Of a DNA stretch of 64,000 bases, positions 53,036 to 61,533 are shown one piece after another (the first letter of the stretch is position 1; every line of letters starts with the position of its first letter). This DNA comes from Manganibacter manganicus (GTDB lineage Bacteria; Pseudomonadota; Alphaproteobacteria; Rhizobiales; Rhizobiaceae): positions 97,311-161,310 of the forward strand of contig NZ_MDET01000060.1 in NCBI RefSeq assembly GCF_002075885.1, given 5' to 3'. The notes under the pieces are model-generated. The model saw only the letters and a list, made by a program, of their open reading frames with translations. It was not told the DNA's origin and did no database searches. The position numbers and the translations under genes were made by a program.

Positions 53036-54397
53036 ATGGGCGGCGCAGGCGTCATCGACAATTTCCTCGGCGTATTCACCAAATACATCGACTCTGGCTT
53101 TGGCCTTCTCTCCGGTGAAGTAGCGTTCATCGCGACCACGTTGATCGTGATCGACGTGACGCTGGCGGCCCTGTTCTGGAGCTGGGCCGGCGATGACGAC
53201 ATCATCGCGCGCCTCGTCAAGAAGACGCTGTTCGTCGGCGTCTTCGCCTATCTCATCGGCAACTGGAACAATCTCGCCAAGATCGTCTTCGACAGCTTCG
53301 CCGGGCTCGGCCTAAAGGCAAGCGGGACCGGGTTTTCCGCGGCCGACCTGATGCGCCCCGGCAAGGTCGCGCAAACCGGCCTCGATGCCGCCCGGCCGCT
53401 GTTGGAGGCGATCTCGCCACTGATGGGCTGGATCTCCGTGTTCGAGAACCTGATCCAGATCGTCTGCCTGCTTTTCGCCTGGGCGCTGGTGATCCTCGCT
53501 TTCTTTATTTTGGCGATCCAGCTTTTCGTGACGCTGATCGAGTTCAAGCTGTCGACGCTCGCCGGTTTCGTCCTCATTCCCTTCGGTCTCTTCGGCAAGA
53601 CCGCCTTCATGGCCGAGCGCGTGCTTGGCAACGTCATTTCCAGCGGCATCAAGGTTCTGGTCCTGGCCGTCATCATCGGGATCGGCTCGACCCTCTTCGG
53701 CGAGTTCACCAAGGGCTTCGGCGGCACGACCCCGACCGTCGACGACGCCATGGCGATCGTGCTCGCCGCCCTCTCCTTGCTCGGCCTCGGCATCTTCGGC
53801 CCCGGCATCGCCAACGGCCTCGTCTCTGGTGGTCCGCAGCTCGGCGCGGGTGCGGCGGTGGGCACCGGCCTTGCCGTGGGAGGTGCTGCCCTTGCCGCAG
53901 GCGGTGCGGCGGGTCTCGCCCTCAAAGGTGGATCGGCGGCGCTCTCCGGTGGCGCTGCCGCTGCACGCGGCGGCGCGACAGCGGCAGGCGCAGCATCGAC
54001 CGCCTATTCGCTTGGTTCCATGGGGCAGTCCGGTGCGGCGGGCGTCGCCTCCGGCGTGGGCGGCGTCGCCCGCGCCGCAGGCTCCACAGCCGTCTCGCCG
54101 CTGAAGCGCGCCGTAGCGCGTGCTTCCGAAAGCATGAAATCCAGCTTCTCCGATGGCGCCAAGGCCGGATTTGGCGCGACCGGCGGCTCCTCGACCATGG
54201 GAACCGTCGGCGGTGAAGCCGCCGAGGCCGCATCCACGCCGACAGCAGCGGCAGGCGACGCCCCGGAATGGGCCAAGCGCATGAAGCGCAGCCAGCACCT
54301 TTCTCACGGCGTCAGCGCCGCCGCCCATGCCGTCAAGTCCGGCGACAGCCACGGCTCCGGCTCTTCCATCAACCTTTCCGAAAGCGACCGCTCATGA
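53036..54397 (+). CDS. trbL: Conjugal transfer protein TrbL (VirB6-like)
   Basis: TrbL is a polytopic inner-membrane component of the channel. The 453 residues have six or so hydrophobic segments (from about 20 to 265), then a long Gly/Ala/Ser-rich tail (from about 275). It starts 3 bp after the trbK-alt stop and overlaps trbF by 4 bp. Confidence 0.93.
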   Translation: MGGAGVIDNFLGVFTKYIDSGFGLLSGEVAFIATTLIVIDVTLAALFWSWAGDDDIIARLVKKTLFVGVFAYLIGNWNNLAKIVFDSFAGLGLKASGTGFSAADLMRPGKVAQTGLDAARPLLEAISPLMGWISVFENLIQIVCLLFAWALVILAFFILAIQLFVTLIEFKLSTLAGFVLIPFGLFGKTAFMAERVLGNVISSGIKVLVLAVIIGIGSTLFGEFTKGFGGTTPTVDDAMAIVLAALSLLGLGIFGPGIANGLVSGGPQLGAGAAVGTGLAVGGAALAAGGAAGLALKGGSAALSGGAAAARGGATAAGAASTAYSLGSMGQSGAAGVASGVGGVARAAGSTAVSPLKRAVARASESMKSSFSDGAKAGFGATGGSSTMGTVGGEAAEAASTPTAAAGDAPEWAKRMKRSQHLSHGVSAAAHAVKSGDSHGSGSSINLSESDRS

Positions 54398-55083
54398 ACA
54401 TCTTCAAGCGACCCGCCGTGCATTACGGCAAGACGCCCGAACCCGAGACGCCTTACCAGCAAGCCGCGCAGGTCTGGGATAACCGCATCGGCTCGGCCCG
54501 CGTGCAGGCCAAGAACTGGCGCTACATGGCCTTCGGCTCGCTCATTCTCTCGGCGGGCTTCGCCGGGGCGCTCGTCATCCAGTCCGCACGCGGGACCGTC
54601 GTACCGTGGGTTGTCCAGGTCGATAAACTCGGCCAGGCGCAGAGCATTGCGCCGGCCACCGCCGACTATCGCCCGACCGATCCGCAGATCGCGTGGCATC
54701 TCGCCCGCTTCATCGAGCAGGTCCGCTCGATCCCCGCCGATCCGATCATCGTCCGCCAGAACTGGCTTCGCGCCTATGAGTGGACGACCGATCGCGGCGC
54801 CGCCGCGCTCAACGACTATGCCCGCACCAACGATCCCTTCACCAAGGTCGGCAAGCAGCAGATCGCTGTCGACGTCTCCAGCGTCATCCGCGCGTCACCG
54901 GATTCGTTCCGCGTCGCCTGGACGGAACGACGCTACGAGAACGGGCAGCTTTCAGCGACCGAGCGTTGGACCGCGATCCTCACCATCGCCGTTCAGCCGC
55001 CGCGCGATGCCGAACGGCTCAAGGCCAATCCCCTAGGAATCTATGTCAATGCGATTTCGTGGTCGCGGGAGATCGGCCAATGA
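54394..55083 (+). CDS. trbF: Conjugal transfer protein TrbF (VirB8-like)
   Basis: TrbF is the bitopic assembly factor of the T4SS. The 229 residues have a cytoplasmic N-terminus with TPYQQAAQVWDNRIG, one membrane segment (about 42-62) and a periplasmic NTF2-like domain. It overlaps trbL and trbG by 4 bp each. Confidence 0.93.
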   Translation: MNIFKRPAVHYGKTPEPETPYQQAAQVWDNRIGSARVQAKNWRYMAFGSLILSAGFAGALVIQSARGTVVPWVVQVDKLGQAQSIAPATADYRPTDPQIAWHLARFIEQVRSIPADPIIVRQNWLRAYEWTTDRGAAALNDYARTNDPFTKVGKQQIAVDVSSVIRASPDSFRVAWTERRYENGQLSATERWTAILTIAVQPPRDAERLKANPLGIYVNAISWSREIGQ

Positions 55084-56039
55084 AATCGGCTTTCCGTAAA
55101 TCCGTAGTCCCGGCTGTACTGCTGGCCGCGACCGCATTGGCAGGCTGCGCCACCAACAAGCCGCCGTCGATCAGCTATGACGCCAGTGTGCCGCCGTTAC
55201 CGGCCATTCCCGCTGCTGTCATCGATGACCGGCCGAAGCCGGTGCTGATCCCGCCGGCCTGGACGGTCGCACGCGGTGGCGAGACCGCCGGCACCCCGAC
55301 CGGTCGCGTCGAGAACGCCAATGCCGCTGCCCGCGTGCAGCCGCGCCGCGAGGGCTATTTCAACGCCATTCAGGTCTATCCATGGTCGGAAGGCGCGCTC
55401 TATCAGGTCTATGCCGCACCCGGCCAGATCACCAATATCGCGCTCGAACCCGGCGAAAGCCTGACCGGCGCAGGTCCGATCGCTGCCGGCGATACCGCCC
55501 GTTGGATCATTGGCGACACCGAATCCGGTTCCGGCGTGGCCCGTCGTGTGCATGTGCTGGTGAAGCCAACGCGCGCCGACATCACCACCAATCTCGTCAT
55601 CACCACCGACCGGCGCACCTACATGGTCGAGTTGCGATCCGGCGAGAAGCCCTATATGCCGGCCGTGTCTTGGTCCTATCCGCAGTCGGCAGGCGGCGGG
55701 CGTCAGGCCGTTCCCGCAACGCCGGTCATCCCCGCCGTCGCCGCCCGCAACTATCGCTATGGCCTGACCGGCAGCGACAATCCGCCATGGAAGCCCGTCG
55801 TCGTCTATGACGACGGCCGCCGTGTCTATGTCGAATTCCCGCGCGGCATCGTGCAGGGCGAGATGCCGCCGATCTTCGTCATCGGCCCGGAAGGTGAAGC
55901 GCAGATCGCCAACACCCGCATCTATCAACACATCCTGATCGTCGATCGCCTGTTCGGGGCGGCCGAACTGCGCCTTGGCGGCGGAGAGCGTCAGCAGGTC
56001 GTCAGGATCGTTCGCACCGACGGGAGGCCGCAGTCATGA
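55080..56039 (+). CDS. trbG: Conjugal transfer lipoprotein TrbG (VirB9-like)
   Basis: TrbG forms the outer ring of the T4SS core complex with TrbI. The 319-residue product has a lipobox (LAGC near residue 23), and the C-terminal VirB9 domain ends with RLFGAAELRLGGGERQQVVRI. It overlaps trbF and trbI by 4 bp. Confidence 0.93.
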   Translation: MKSAFRKSVVPAVLLAATALAGCATNKPPSISYDASVPPLPAIPAAVIDDRPKPVLIPPAWTVARGGETAGTPTGRVENANAAARVQPRREGYFNAIQVYPWSEGALYQVYAAPGQITNIALEPGESLTGAGPIAAGDTARWIIGDTESGSGVARRVHVLVKPTRADITTNLVITTDRRTYMVELRSGEKPYMPAVSWSYPQSAGGGRQAVPATPVIPAVAARNYRYGLTGSDNPPWKPVVVYDDGRRVYVEFPRGIVQGEMPPIFVIGPEGEAQIANTRIYQHILIVDRLFGAAELRLGGGERQQVVRIVRTDGRPQS

Positions 56040-57178
56040 GCGATACAGAAACCAACGCAGCCCCTATGCGCCTGCGCGCAGAAGCTCCGCGCGTCACGCG
56101 GCTGTCGCGCAAGATGCTCGCCAGCGTCGCGGCCGTGGCCCTGGTCGGGATCGGCGGGGCGCTGATCTACGCGCTCCAGACACCCACTGGCGGCGATGGC
56201 GGGGAAGAACTCTACTCCACCGCCAACCGGCAGACCGCCGATGGTCTTGCGAGCCTGCCACGCGACTACACCGGCCCCGTCCTCGGGCCGGCGCTGCCCG
56301 GCGATCTCGGCGGCCCAATCCTGTCCGCGCAGAATGCCGGCCAGCCGGTCGTGTCGCCCGTGGTGCCGTCACCCGGAGTCGACGAGGCCGAGCAGCGCCG
56401 CCGCGCCGAGGAAGAAGCCGCACGCCTCAGCACGGTCTTCTTCCAGTCGAGGCAAGGATCGACCGCGGCTACACCGGGCGCTATGCCCGGCCTTACAGGC
56501 TTCGATCCCGCCAGCGCCGCCACAGGCCAACCGACCGCGCAGGACCGGCAGCTTGCCTTCCTCAACGCCGCGGCCGACCGGCGCACGGTCACGCCGGATC
56601 GCGTGACGCCGCCGGCGTCGCCCTTCGTGCTTCAGGCGGGCGCGGTGATTTCCGCTGCGCTCATCACCGGCATTCGTTCCGATCTTCCCGGCCAGATCAC
56701 CGCGCAGGTCACGGAGAACATCTATGACAGCCCGACCGGCAGCATCCTCCTCGTGCCGCAGGGGACGCGGCTCATCGGCGAGTACGACAACAGCGTCCAG
56801 TTCGGACAGCGCCGTGTGCTGCTCGTCTGGAACCGACTCATCATGCCGAACGGCCGCTCGATCGTTCTCGAGCGTCAGCCGGGCGCTGACACACAGGGCT
56901 ATGCCGGCCTTGAAGATGGTGTCGATTACCACTGGTGGGATCTCGCCAAGGCCGCCGCACTCTCGACGCTCCTCGGCGTCGGCGCGGAACTCGCCACCGA
57001 CGACAACGACCGGCTGCTCCGCGCCGTGCGCGACGGCGCGCAGGACACCGTGAATCAAGCCGGTCAGCATATCGTCCAGCGCCAGTTGCAGGTCGCGCCC
57101 ACGCTGACCATCCGGCCCGGCTTCCCGGTCAGGGTCATCGTCACGCGCGATTTGGTGCTCGAACCTTACAGGAGCTGA
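56036..57178 (+). CDS. trbI: Conjugal transfer protein TrbI (VirB10-like)
   Basis: TrbI spans inner and outer membranes in the core complex. The 380-residue product has a membrane segment at about 28-48, a proline-rich linker, and the VirB10 beta-barrel domain from about 190 (FVLQAGAVISAALITGIRSD onward). It is the last gene with a known role in the trb operon. Confidence 0.94.
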   Translation: MSDTETNAAPMRLRAEAPRVTRLSRKMLASVAAVALVGIGGALIYALQTPTGGDGGEELYSTANRQTADGLASLPRDYTGPVLGPALPGDLGGPILSAQNAGQPVVSPVVPSPGVDEAEQRRRAEEEAARLSTVFFQSRQGSTAATPGAMPGLTGFDPASAATGQPTAQDRQLAFLNAAADRRTVTPDRVTPPASPFVLQAGAVISAALITGIRSDLPGQITAQVTENIYDSPTGSILLVPQGTRLIGEYDNSVQFGQRRVLLVWNRLIMPNGRSIVLERQPGADTQGYAGLEDGVDYHWWDLAKAAALSTLLGVGAELATDDNDRLLRAVRDGAQDTVNQAGQHIVQRQLQVAPTLTIRPGFPVRVIVTRDLVLEPYRS

Positions 57179-57180
57179 CC

Positions 57181-57435
57181 ATGACTAAGCTGAAACTCGG
57201 CCTCATCGCTGACGACAAACCCGTCAAGATCACCGTGGAACTGCCGGGGCCGCTTCACCGCGATCTGGCTGCCTATGCTGAAATTCTGGAGCGTGAGTCG
57301 GGACACACCTTAAGCGATCCGACAAAGCTGATCGTGCCGATGCTCGAACGGTTCATTTCAACCGACCGGGGATTCGCGAAGGCGAAAAAGATGACCAAAG
57401 CAACACCTTCTTCGTCAGGGAGCGGCCACCTATAG
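57181..57435 (+). CDS. DUF2274 protein
   Basis: The 84-residue product begins MTKLKLGLIADDKPVKITVEL, the DUF2274 signature, and is regularly found directly after trbI in rhizobial elements. It is translated from the ATG 2 bp after the trbI stop. Function unknown; it could be a small DNA-binding regulator. Its end overlaps the convergent lysR by 6 bp. Confidence 0.85.
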   Translation: MTKLKLGLIADDKPVKITVELPGPLHRDLAAYAEILERESGHTLSDPTKLIVPMLERFISTDRGFAKAKKMTKATPSSSGSGHL

Positions 57436-58353
57436 GCCCAGTCCATTCCTCTTTGATATCGACTTTGCCAAACTCAAAAGTCTGCGAAGTGCTGGGTTGT
57501 CATTCTTTGCAGACCATACAGCACTGAATGGCAATACCTCACCTGCGATCGGCCGATAGGTGATACCCGGAAACGTTGCGGCCGTCGTCGATTCGCTGGT
57601 TAGCGTCATCCCTTTTCCGAGCCCGACCAAGGGAAAGAGGTTGTCTCGGCCTACACCCTGCCGTCGGATATCAGGGTGACGGCCGAGATCTGCGAGTCGG
57701 TGGACAAGATAGTCATGTACCTCCTGCCCAGGGGCCGTCTCACTGACGATGAACGGCTCCTGAACCAAATCGCGCCAGGTCAGCTCTTCGCTCGCAGCAA
57801 GCGGATGGTCTTCCTGCAATACCGCAAAGACCTTCTCCGTCCAAAGATGTATCCGGTCACAGTCGGACCATTCGCGCACACCCGTCAAAAAGGCCACGTC
57901 GAGACTGAGCTGTCGGATTGCGGCTACGTGTTCCTCGGGATTGCCGTCGATCAGTTCGACCCGGACACTCGCGTGGTGTTGGCCGTAGTCTCGCAGCAGC
58001 TCAGTCAAAAAGCCGGAAGCGATGGAGGAAAAGATGCCGATCTTGACGCTTCCGCACTCGGAGCGACCCAAAGCAGCGACGTCCTGTGCGCCTTCTCCAA
58101 GATTTCGGATAATCTGGCGCGCTAGCCGGAGAAACCGCTTTCCGGCAAACGTGAGACCTACGCCGCCGCTATGTCGATGAAACAGTGCCGCTCCCAGATG
58201 ATCTTCGAGATCTCGAATTCTGCGGCTGATAGCTGGTTCCCCAACCCCGATGGCAACGCCCGCCTTTCGGAAGCTGCCATGCTCAGCCGCGGCGACAAAA
58301 TAGCGGAGATGGCGGAGTTCAATGCCCGACAAAAAAGACTTCGCCATCGGCAC
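57430..58353 (-). CDS. LysR-family transcriptional regulator
   Basis: The 307-residue product has an N-terminal winged-HTH (ELRHLRYFVAAAEHGSFRKAG through ISRRIRDLE, about 12-55). A substrate-binding domain of two Rossmann-like lobes follows. It reads left, converging on DUF2274. It is probably the first cargo gene after the trb operon. Its target is unknown; the only divergent gene is the CDF exporter 559 bp away. Confidence 0.88.
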   Translation of the reverse strand: MPMAKSFLSGIELRHLRYFVAAAEHGSFRKAGVAIGVGEPAISRRIRDLEDHLGAALFHRHSGGVGLTFAGKRFLRLARQIIRNLGEGAQDVAALGRSECGSVKIGIFSSIASGFLTELLRDYGQHHASVRVELIDGNPEEHVAAIRQLSLDVAFLTGVREWSDCDRIHLWTEKVFAVLQEDHPLAASEELTWRDLVQEPFIVSETAPGQEVHDYLVHRLADLGRHPDIRRQGVGRDNLFPLVGLGKGMTLTSESTTAATFPGITYRPIAGEVLPFSAVWSAKNDNPALRRLLSLAKSISKRNGLGL

Positions 58354-58594
58354 TTACCTTCGGCCGACAAAGGGGCAAACCGAAGAATGGGGTCGAAGCG
58401 TCGAAGCTCGAGGGCAGACTATGTGACGCTCGCAACTTCTCAGCATTGCGTCATCAACACGGTTGAGCGAACGTCGCAGACGTTGCCGATTCGATTGTTT
58501 TCAATCGAGTTCCGAACGTAGAGATAGCTCACATCTTCAGTCATCTGAGCCGCTCACTCCCTTAGCGGCCGATGGCCGTTCAACTCAAGGACGA
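58354..58594. other. Gene-free region between lysR and the first zinc operator
   Basis: No credible coding frame. It is less GC-rich than its neighbours and probably contains the lysR promoter on the minus strand; no clear hexamers were found. Confidence 0.4.
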
Positions 58595-58627
58595 TTGAAC
58601 AATACAACAATTGAACATATATTCAAT
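58595..58627 (+). promoter_or_regulatory. Orphan promoter with SmtB-type operator
   Basis: A -35 TTGAAC (58595-58600) and -10 TATATT (58618-58623) with a 17-bp spacer overlap TTGAACATATATTCAA (58611-58626). The second operator at 58863 differs by one base. No gene follows closely, only 285 bp of gene-free DNA up to the CDF gene. Confidence 0.55.
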
Positions 58628-58847
58628 ATTAAAAATTATATCTATCAGTGCCCCCGATCGCGTGAGCGTCGGTCGCGAATAGGACGCACAGTCATCCTGT
58701 TTCGATCAGGCATACCTCCGCATGCGTCACCCATTCGAGTTGGCATCGTGCAGATTCCAACGGTGACAAGGTCAAGCCCATTTGTCGGGGAATGTACGTG
58801 ATCTTGTGGTGTCTGCGCACAGCTTTCAAATTTTTTACGCGGGCCGG

Positions 58848-58878
58848 TTGACAATAAAACATTTGAACATGTATTCAA
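58848..58878 (+). promoter_or_regulatory. CDF exporter promoter with SmtB-type operator
   Basis: A -35 TTGACA (58848-58853) and -10 TATTCA (58872-58877), spacer 18, overlap the operator TTGAACATGTATTCAA (58863-58878). The TTGAA-N6-TTCAA dyad matches known ArsR/SmtB-family zinc operators in character. It lies 34 bp before the start of the CDF gene. Confidence 0.65.
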
Positions 58879-58912
58879 TTGTTGAACCTAAACGCAATCA
58901 CTGGACCGACCT

Positions 58913-59896
58913 ATGGCAGACCACTCTCACAGCGACCACCACGGCCATGATCACGATCATGATCATGATCATTCGCACGTTCCGACCGTGACGAAGGAAA
59001 ACGAGCGGAAGATCCTCATTTCCTTCTTCATCATCTTCACCTTCATGGTCGTCGAAGCCGTCGGCGGCGTGATTTCCGGCTCGCTCGCGCTGCTCGCCGA
59101 TGCCGGGCATATGCTTACCGACGCAATCGCGCTCGGTCTCGCTTACGTCGCCTTCCGCCTCGGACGCCGCGCCGCCGACGGCCAGCGTACCTTCGGCTAC
59201 GCCCGCTTCGAGGTAATCGCGGGCCTCGTGAATGCCCTTACCCTGTTCGGTATCGTCGGCTGGATCGTCTATGAGGCCATTGAGCGTTTCCAGGAACCGC
59301 AGCCGGTCATGGCTGGTTCGATGTTCGTCGTCGCCCTAATCGGCATGCTCGTGAACCTCTTCGTGCTCTGGTATCTGACGCGCGGCGATTCCGATCACGT
59401 CAACGTCAAGGGCGCCGTGCTGCACGTCATGGGTGACCTGCTCGGCTCCGTCGGCGCGATCGTTGCGGCCGTCGTAATTTGGTACACGGGCTGGACCCCG
59501 ATTGACCCCATCCTGTCGGTGTTCGTCTCTCTGCTGATCCTGCGTAGCGCCTGGAGCTTGCTGAAGAATACGCTGCATATCCTGCTCGAAGGTGCGCCGG
59601 ACAACGCCAGTGCCGAAAAGATTTCCGAGCATCTGCGCAAGTCTGTTCCGGGCATCCAGAGCGTCAACCACATCCACGTCTGGTCGCTGACCTCGGGGCG
59701 CGTGCTTGCAACGCTTCAGGTGCAGCCGGCGGAGGGCGTCGATGTTCGCAGCGTGATGCAAAAGGTGGAGCATGAACTGAAGACGGAGTTCAAGATCGAA
59801 CACCCGACGATCGGGATCGACTGGGACGGCGTAGCCAGTTGCACACTGGAGGAGCCGAGCAAGGCAGCGGTTTCCCACGCAGGCCATTCGCATTAG
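58913..59896 (+). CDS. CDF-family zinc/cadmium exporter
   Basis: This cation diffusion facilitator exports divalent metal in exchange for protons. The 327-residue product has a His-rich N-terminus (His/Asp repeats at 4-22), six membrane helices, and transport site A formed by His66-x3-Asp70 in helix 2 and His171-x3-Asp175 in helix 5. The HD-HD pattern is that of Zn/Cd transporters (ZitB/CzcD type), not the DD type of Mn/Fe transporters. The C-terminal cytoplasmic domain includes NHIHVWSL, and a His pair ends the protein. The SmtB-like gene downstream is its likely regulator. Confidence 0.93.
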   Translation: MADHSHSDHHGHDHDHDHDHSHVPTVTKENERKILISFFIIFTFMVVEAVGGVISGSLALLADAGHMLTDAIALGLAYVAFRLGRRAADGQRTFGYARFEVIAGLVNALTLFGIVGWIVYEAIERFQEPQPVMAGSMFVVALIGMLVNLFVLWYLTRGDSDHVNVKGAVLHVMGDLLGSVGAIVAAVVIWYTGWTPIDPILSVFVSLLILRSAWSLLKNTLHILLEGAPDNASAEKISEHLRKSVPGIQSVNHIHVWSLTSGRVLATLQVQPAEGVDVRSVMQKVEHELKTEFKIEHPTIGIDWDGVASCTLEEPSKAAVSHAGHSH

Positions 59897-59942
59897 CCGC
59901 CCCGTTTCCAAGGGTCCGCTCGGAAACTGGAAAGGAACGACA

Positions 59943-60287
59943 TTGAACAAGGCAGGTTCCCCTTCGACCCAGGAGTTGAACTTCCTATCCGAAACCTTTC
60001 GCCTGCTGGGTGACCCCAGCAGGCTTAGGATTCTCCTTCATTGTGAGAACGGTCCGAAGTCGGTGACGGATATCTCCGAAACGCTTGACCTGTCGCAGTC
60101 GCTCGTCAGCCACCACCTCCGACTACTTCGCGGCGCGCGGCTGGTGACGCGGGTCCGACACTCAAAGCAGATGTTCTATGAAATCTCCGATCAGCATGTC
60201 GGGGACGTCCTGCTCGATATGCTCTCGCATGTACGTGAGGACAGAGAGAGCGTTGCCGAACAGCATGTCGTCGACGCGCAATCCTGA
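59943..60287 (+). CDS. ArsR/SmtB-family zinc-responsive repressor
   Basis: The 114-residue winged-helix repressor has the DNA-reading helix SQSLVSHHLRLLRGA (about 51-65). Its alpha-5 helix carries Asp83, His85, His96 and Glu99, spaced exactly as the SmtB/CzrA alpha-5 zinc site (D-x-H, ten residues, H-x2-E). The alpha-3N Cys site of cadmium sensors is absent. The start is a TTG at 59943, 7 bases after GAAAGGA. It probably binds the two TTGAA-N6-TTCAA operators upstream of the CDF gene. Confidence 0.87.
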   Translation: MNKAGSPSTQELNFLSETFRLLGDPSRLRILLHCENGPKSVTDISETLDLSQSLVSHHLRLLRGARLVTRVRHSKQMFYEISDQHVGDVLLDMLSHVREDRESVAEQHVVDAQS

Positions 60288-60376
60288 ACATCTCGCGCGA
60301 TAGGGCTGAACAGATCATCGCGAGGTGAGAGACAAAGGCCCGGAGACCACCACTCTTCAGATGAAAGACTTTGACG

Positions 60377-61186
60377 ATGAACGATGCCGAAATTTGCATC
60401 GATATGGCTGACCGCCCGGCATGTCCGATTGATGAGGAAAGCTCTGTGCTATCCGCGCTGGCGGTTGAGAGAGCCGAATATCCCGACAACTATACCACGA
60501 CGCGGCATCGCCATCATTGCGCGCGCCTTCTGCACGCCGTATCAGGCGCCGTTGCCGTCTCGACCCCGCAGGGCGTCTGGATCGCTCCGCCTGGTCACGG
60601 CCTCCTGATACCTCCCGGTGCGGATCACGACGCCCACATGTTTGGCAATGTGATCGTCCAAATTCTCGACATCAAGCGTGCGTCCGCGGTCGATCTCGGC
60701 GAGAATTGCTTCGTAGTCGATCTGTCCCCGTTGCTACGCCACCTTATCGAGACGGTGGCTACGCCTCGCACGAATTCTCCGTCAAGTGGACGAGAGACAG
60801 CAATCGCCGGCCTTCTTTTGTATGACCTTCAACATAGCCCTCGTCGGCCCCTTTTCCTCCCGCTCCCGTCCGACACGGTCCTTGCACAACGCTGCACCAA
60901 CTTTCTGAAAGAGCCGAGAGCAGCCGACTCGATTGAACAGTGGAGTGTCAGCATGGGCATAAGCCGCCGAACATTCACGCGAAGGTTCAGGAGCGAGACC
61001 GGCCTGAGCTTCGTGGCATGGCGGCAGCGAGCATGTCTGATCGCGGCAATTGCTCGTATGGCTCAGGGCGACCCCATTAGAAAGGTTGCATTCTGGCTGG
61101 GATATGCGAGCCCGGTGGCTCTCGCCGCCATGTTCAAACGCTGGCTCGGAATCACGCCAACGGCTTACTTGCAGACTTGGCGCTGA
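60377..61186 (+). CDS. AraC-family transcriptional regulator
   Basis: The 269-residue product has a cupin N-terminal domain (TTRHRHHCARLLHAVSGAVAV, then PPGHGLLIPPGADHDAHMF) and a C-terminal double HTH (SMGISRRTFTRRFRSETG and FWLGYASPVALAAMFKRW). The His residues of the cupin could bind metal or a small ligand. It lies between the zinc repressor and the CsoR-like gene, but no target site was identified. Confidence 0.85.
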   Translation: MNDAEICIDMADRPACPIDEESSVLSALAVERAEYPDNYTTTRHRHHCARLLHAVSGAVAVSTPQGVWIAPPGHGLLIPPGADHDAHMFGNVIVQILDIKRASAVDLGENCFVVDLSPLLRHLIETVATPRTNSPSSGRETAIAGLLLYDLQHSPRRPLFLPLPSDTVLAQRCTNFLKEPRAADSIEQWSVSMGISRRTFTRRFRSETGLSFVAWRQRACLIAAIARMAQGDPIRKVAFWLGYASPVALAAMFKRWLGITPTAYLQTWR

Positions 61187-61208
61187 CGCCACTCTGTCGA
61201 TAGGCTGG

Positions 61209-61237
61209 TTGCATTATCCCCTCCAGGGGGATAGGAT
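61209..61237 (+). promoter_or_regulatory. Promoter with G-tract operator before the CsoR-like gene
   Basis: A -35 TTGCAT (61209-61214) and -10 TAGGAT (61232-61237), spacer 17, flank the inverted repeat ATCCCC-TCCAG-GGGGAT (61216-61232). A/T-flanked G-tracts are the typical site of CsoR/RcnR/InrS repressors, so autorepression and control of the MFS pump are inferred. Confidence 0.65.
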
Positions 61238-61244
61238 AATTGTT

Positions 61245-61526
61245 ATGGACGAACAAGCCAATGCTCATCGAACTCACACAGCGATCGTGAAGCGCCTCAA
61301 GCGCGCGGACGGCCATTTGCGCGGGATCGTCGAGATGATCGAGGCCGGCCGGCCGTGCCTCGACATCGCCCAGCAGCTTTACGCGGTCGAGAAGGCAATC
61401 GCGCAGGCCAAGCGGACGCTGATTCAGGACCACCTAGACCATTGCCTCGAAGACGTGGTCGGGACGCTTTCGAAGAACGATCGCCGTTCGATCGATGAAT
61501 TCAAGGACATAACCAAGTATCTGTGA
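61245..61526 (+). CDS. CsoR/RcnR/FrmR-family metal-sensing repressor (InrS-like)
   Basis: The 93-residue all-helical DUF156 repressor has His8 and His11 near the N-terminus and Cys38, His63 and Cys67 at the ligand positions. The Cys-His-Cys pattern matches CsoR (copper) and InrS (nickel), not RcnR (Cys-His-His) or FrmR. The pump behind it, an NreB-like MFS protein, favours nickel or cobalt; this is inference. The MFS gene starts 7 bp downstream. Confidence 0.85.
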   Translation: MDEQANAHRTHTAIVKRLKRADGHLRGIVEMIEAGRPCLDIAQQLYAVEKAIAQAKRTLIQDHLDHCLEDVVGTLSKNDRRSIDEFKDITKYL

Positions 61527-61533
61527 GGTCCCC

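Noticed and set aside
57676..58125. Plus-strand open frame opposite lysR
   Set aside because: Antisense shadow of the LysR gene, whose HTH and substrate-binding domain are clear.
58463..58801. Open frame across the A/T-rich region before the CDF gene
   Set aside because: It crosses a promoter/operator and has no ribosome site or plausible domain.
58949..58975. GATCAT tandem repeats near the start of the CDF gene
   Set aside because: They encode the His/Asp-rich N-terminus of the transporter, so they are a coding repeat and not a separate element.
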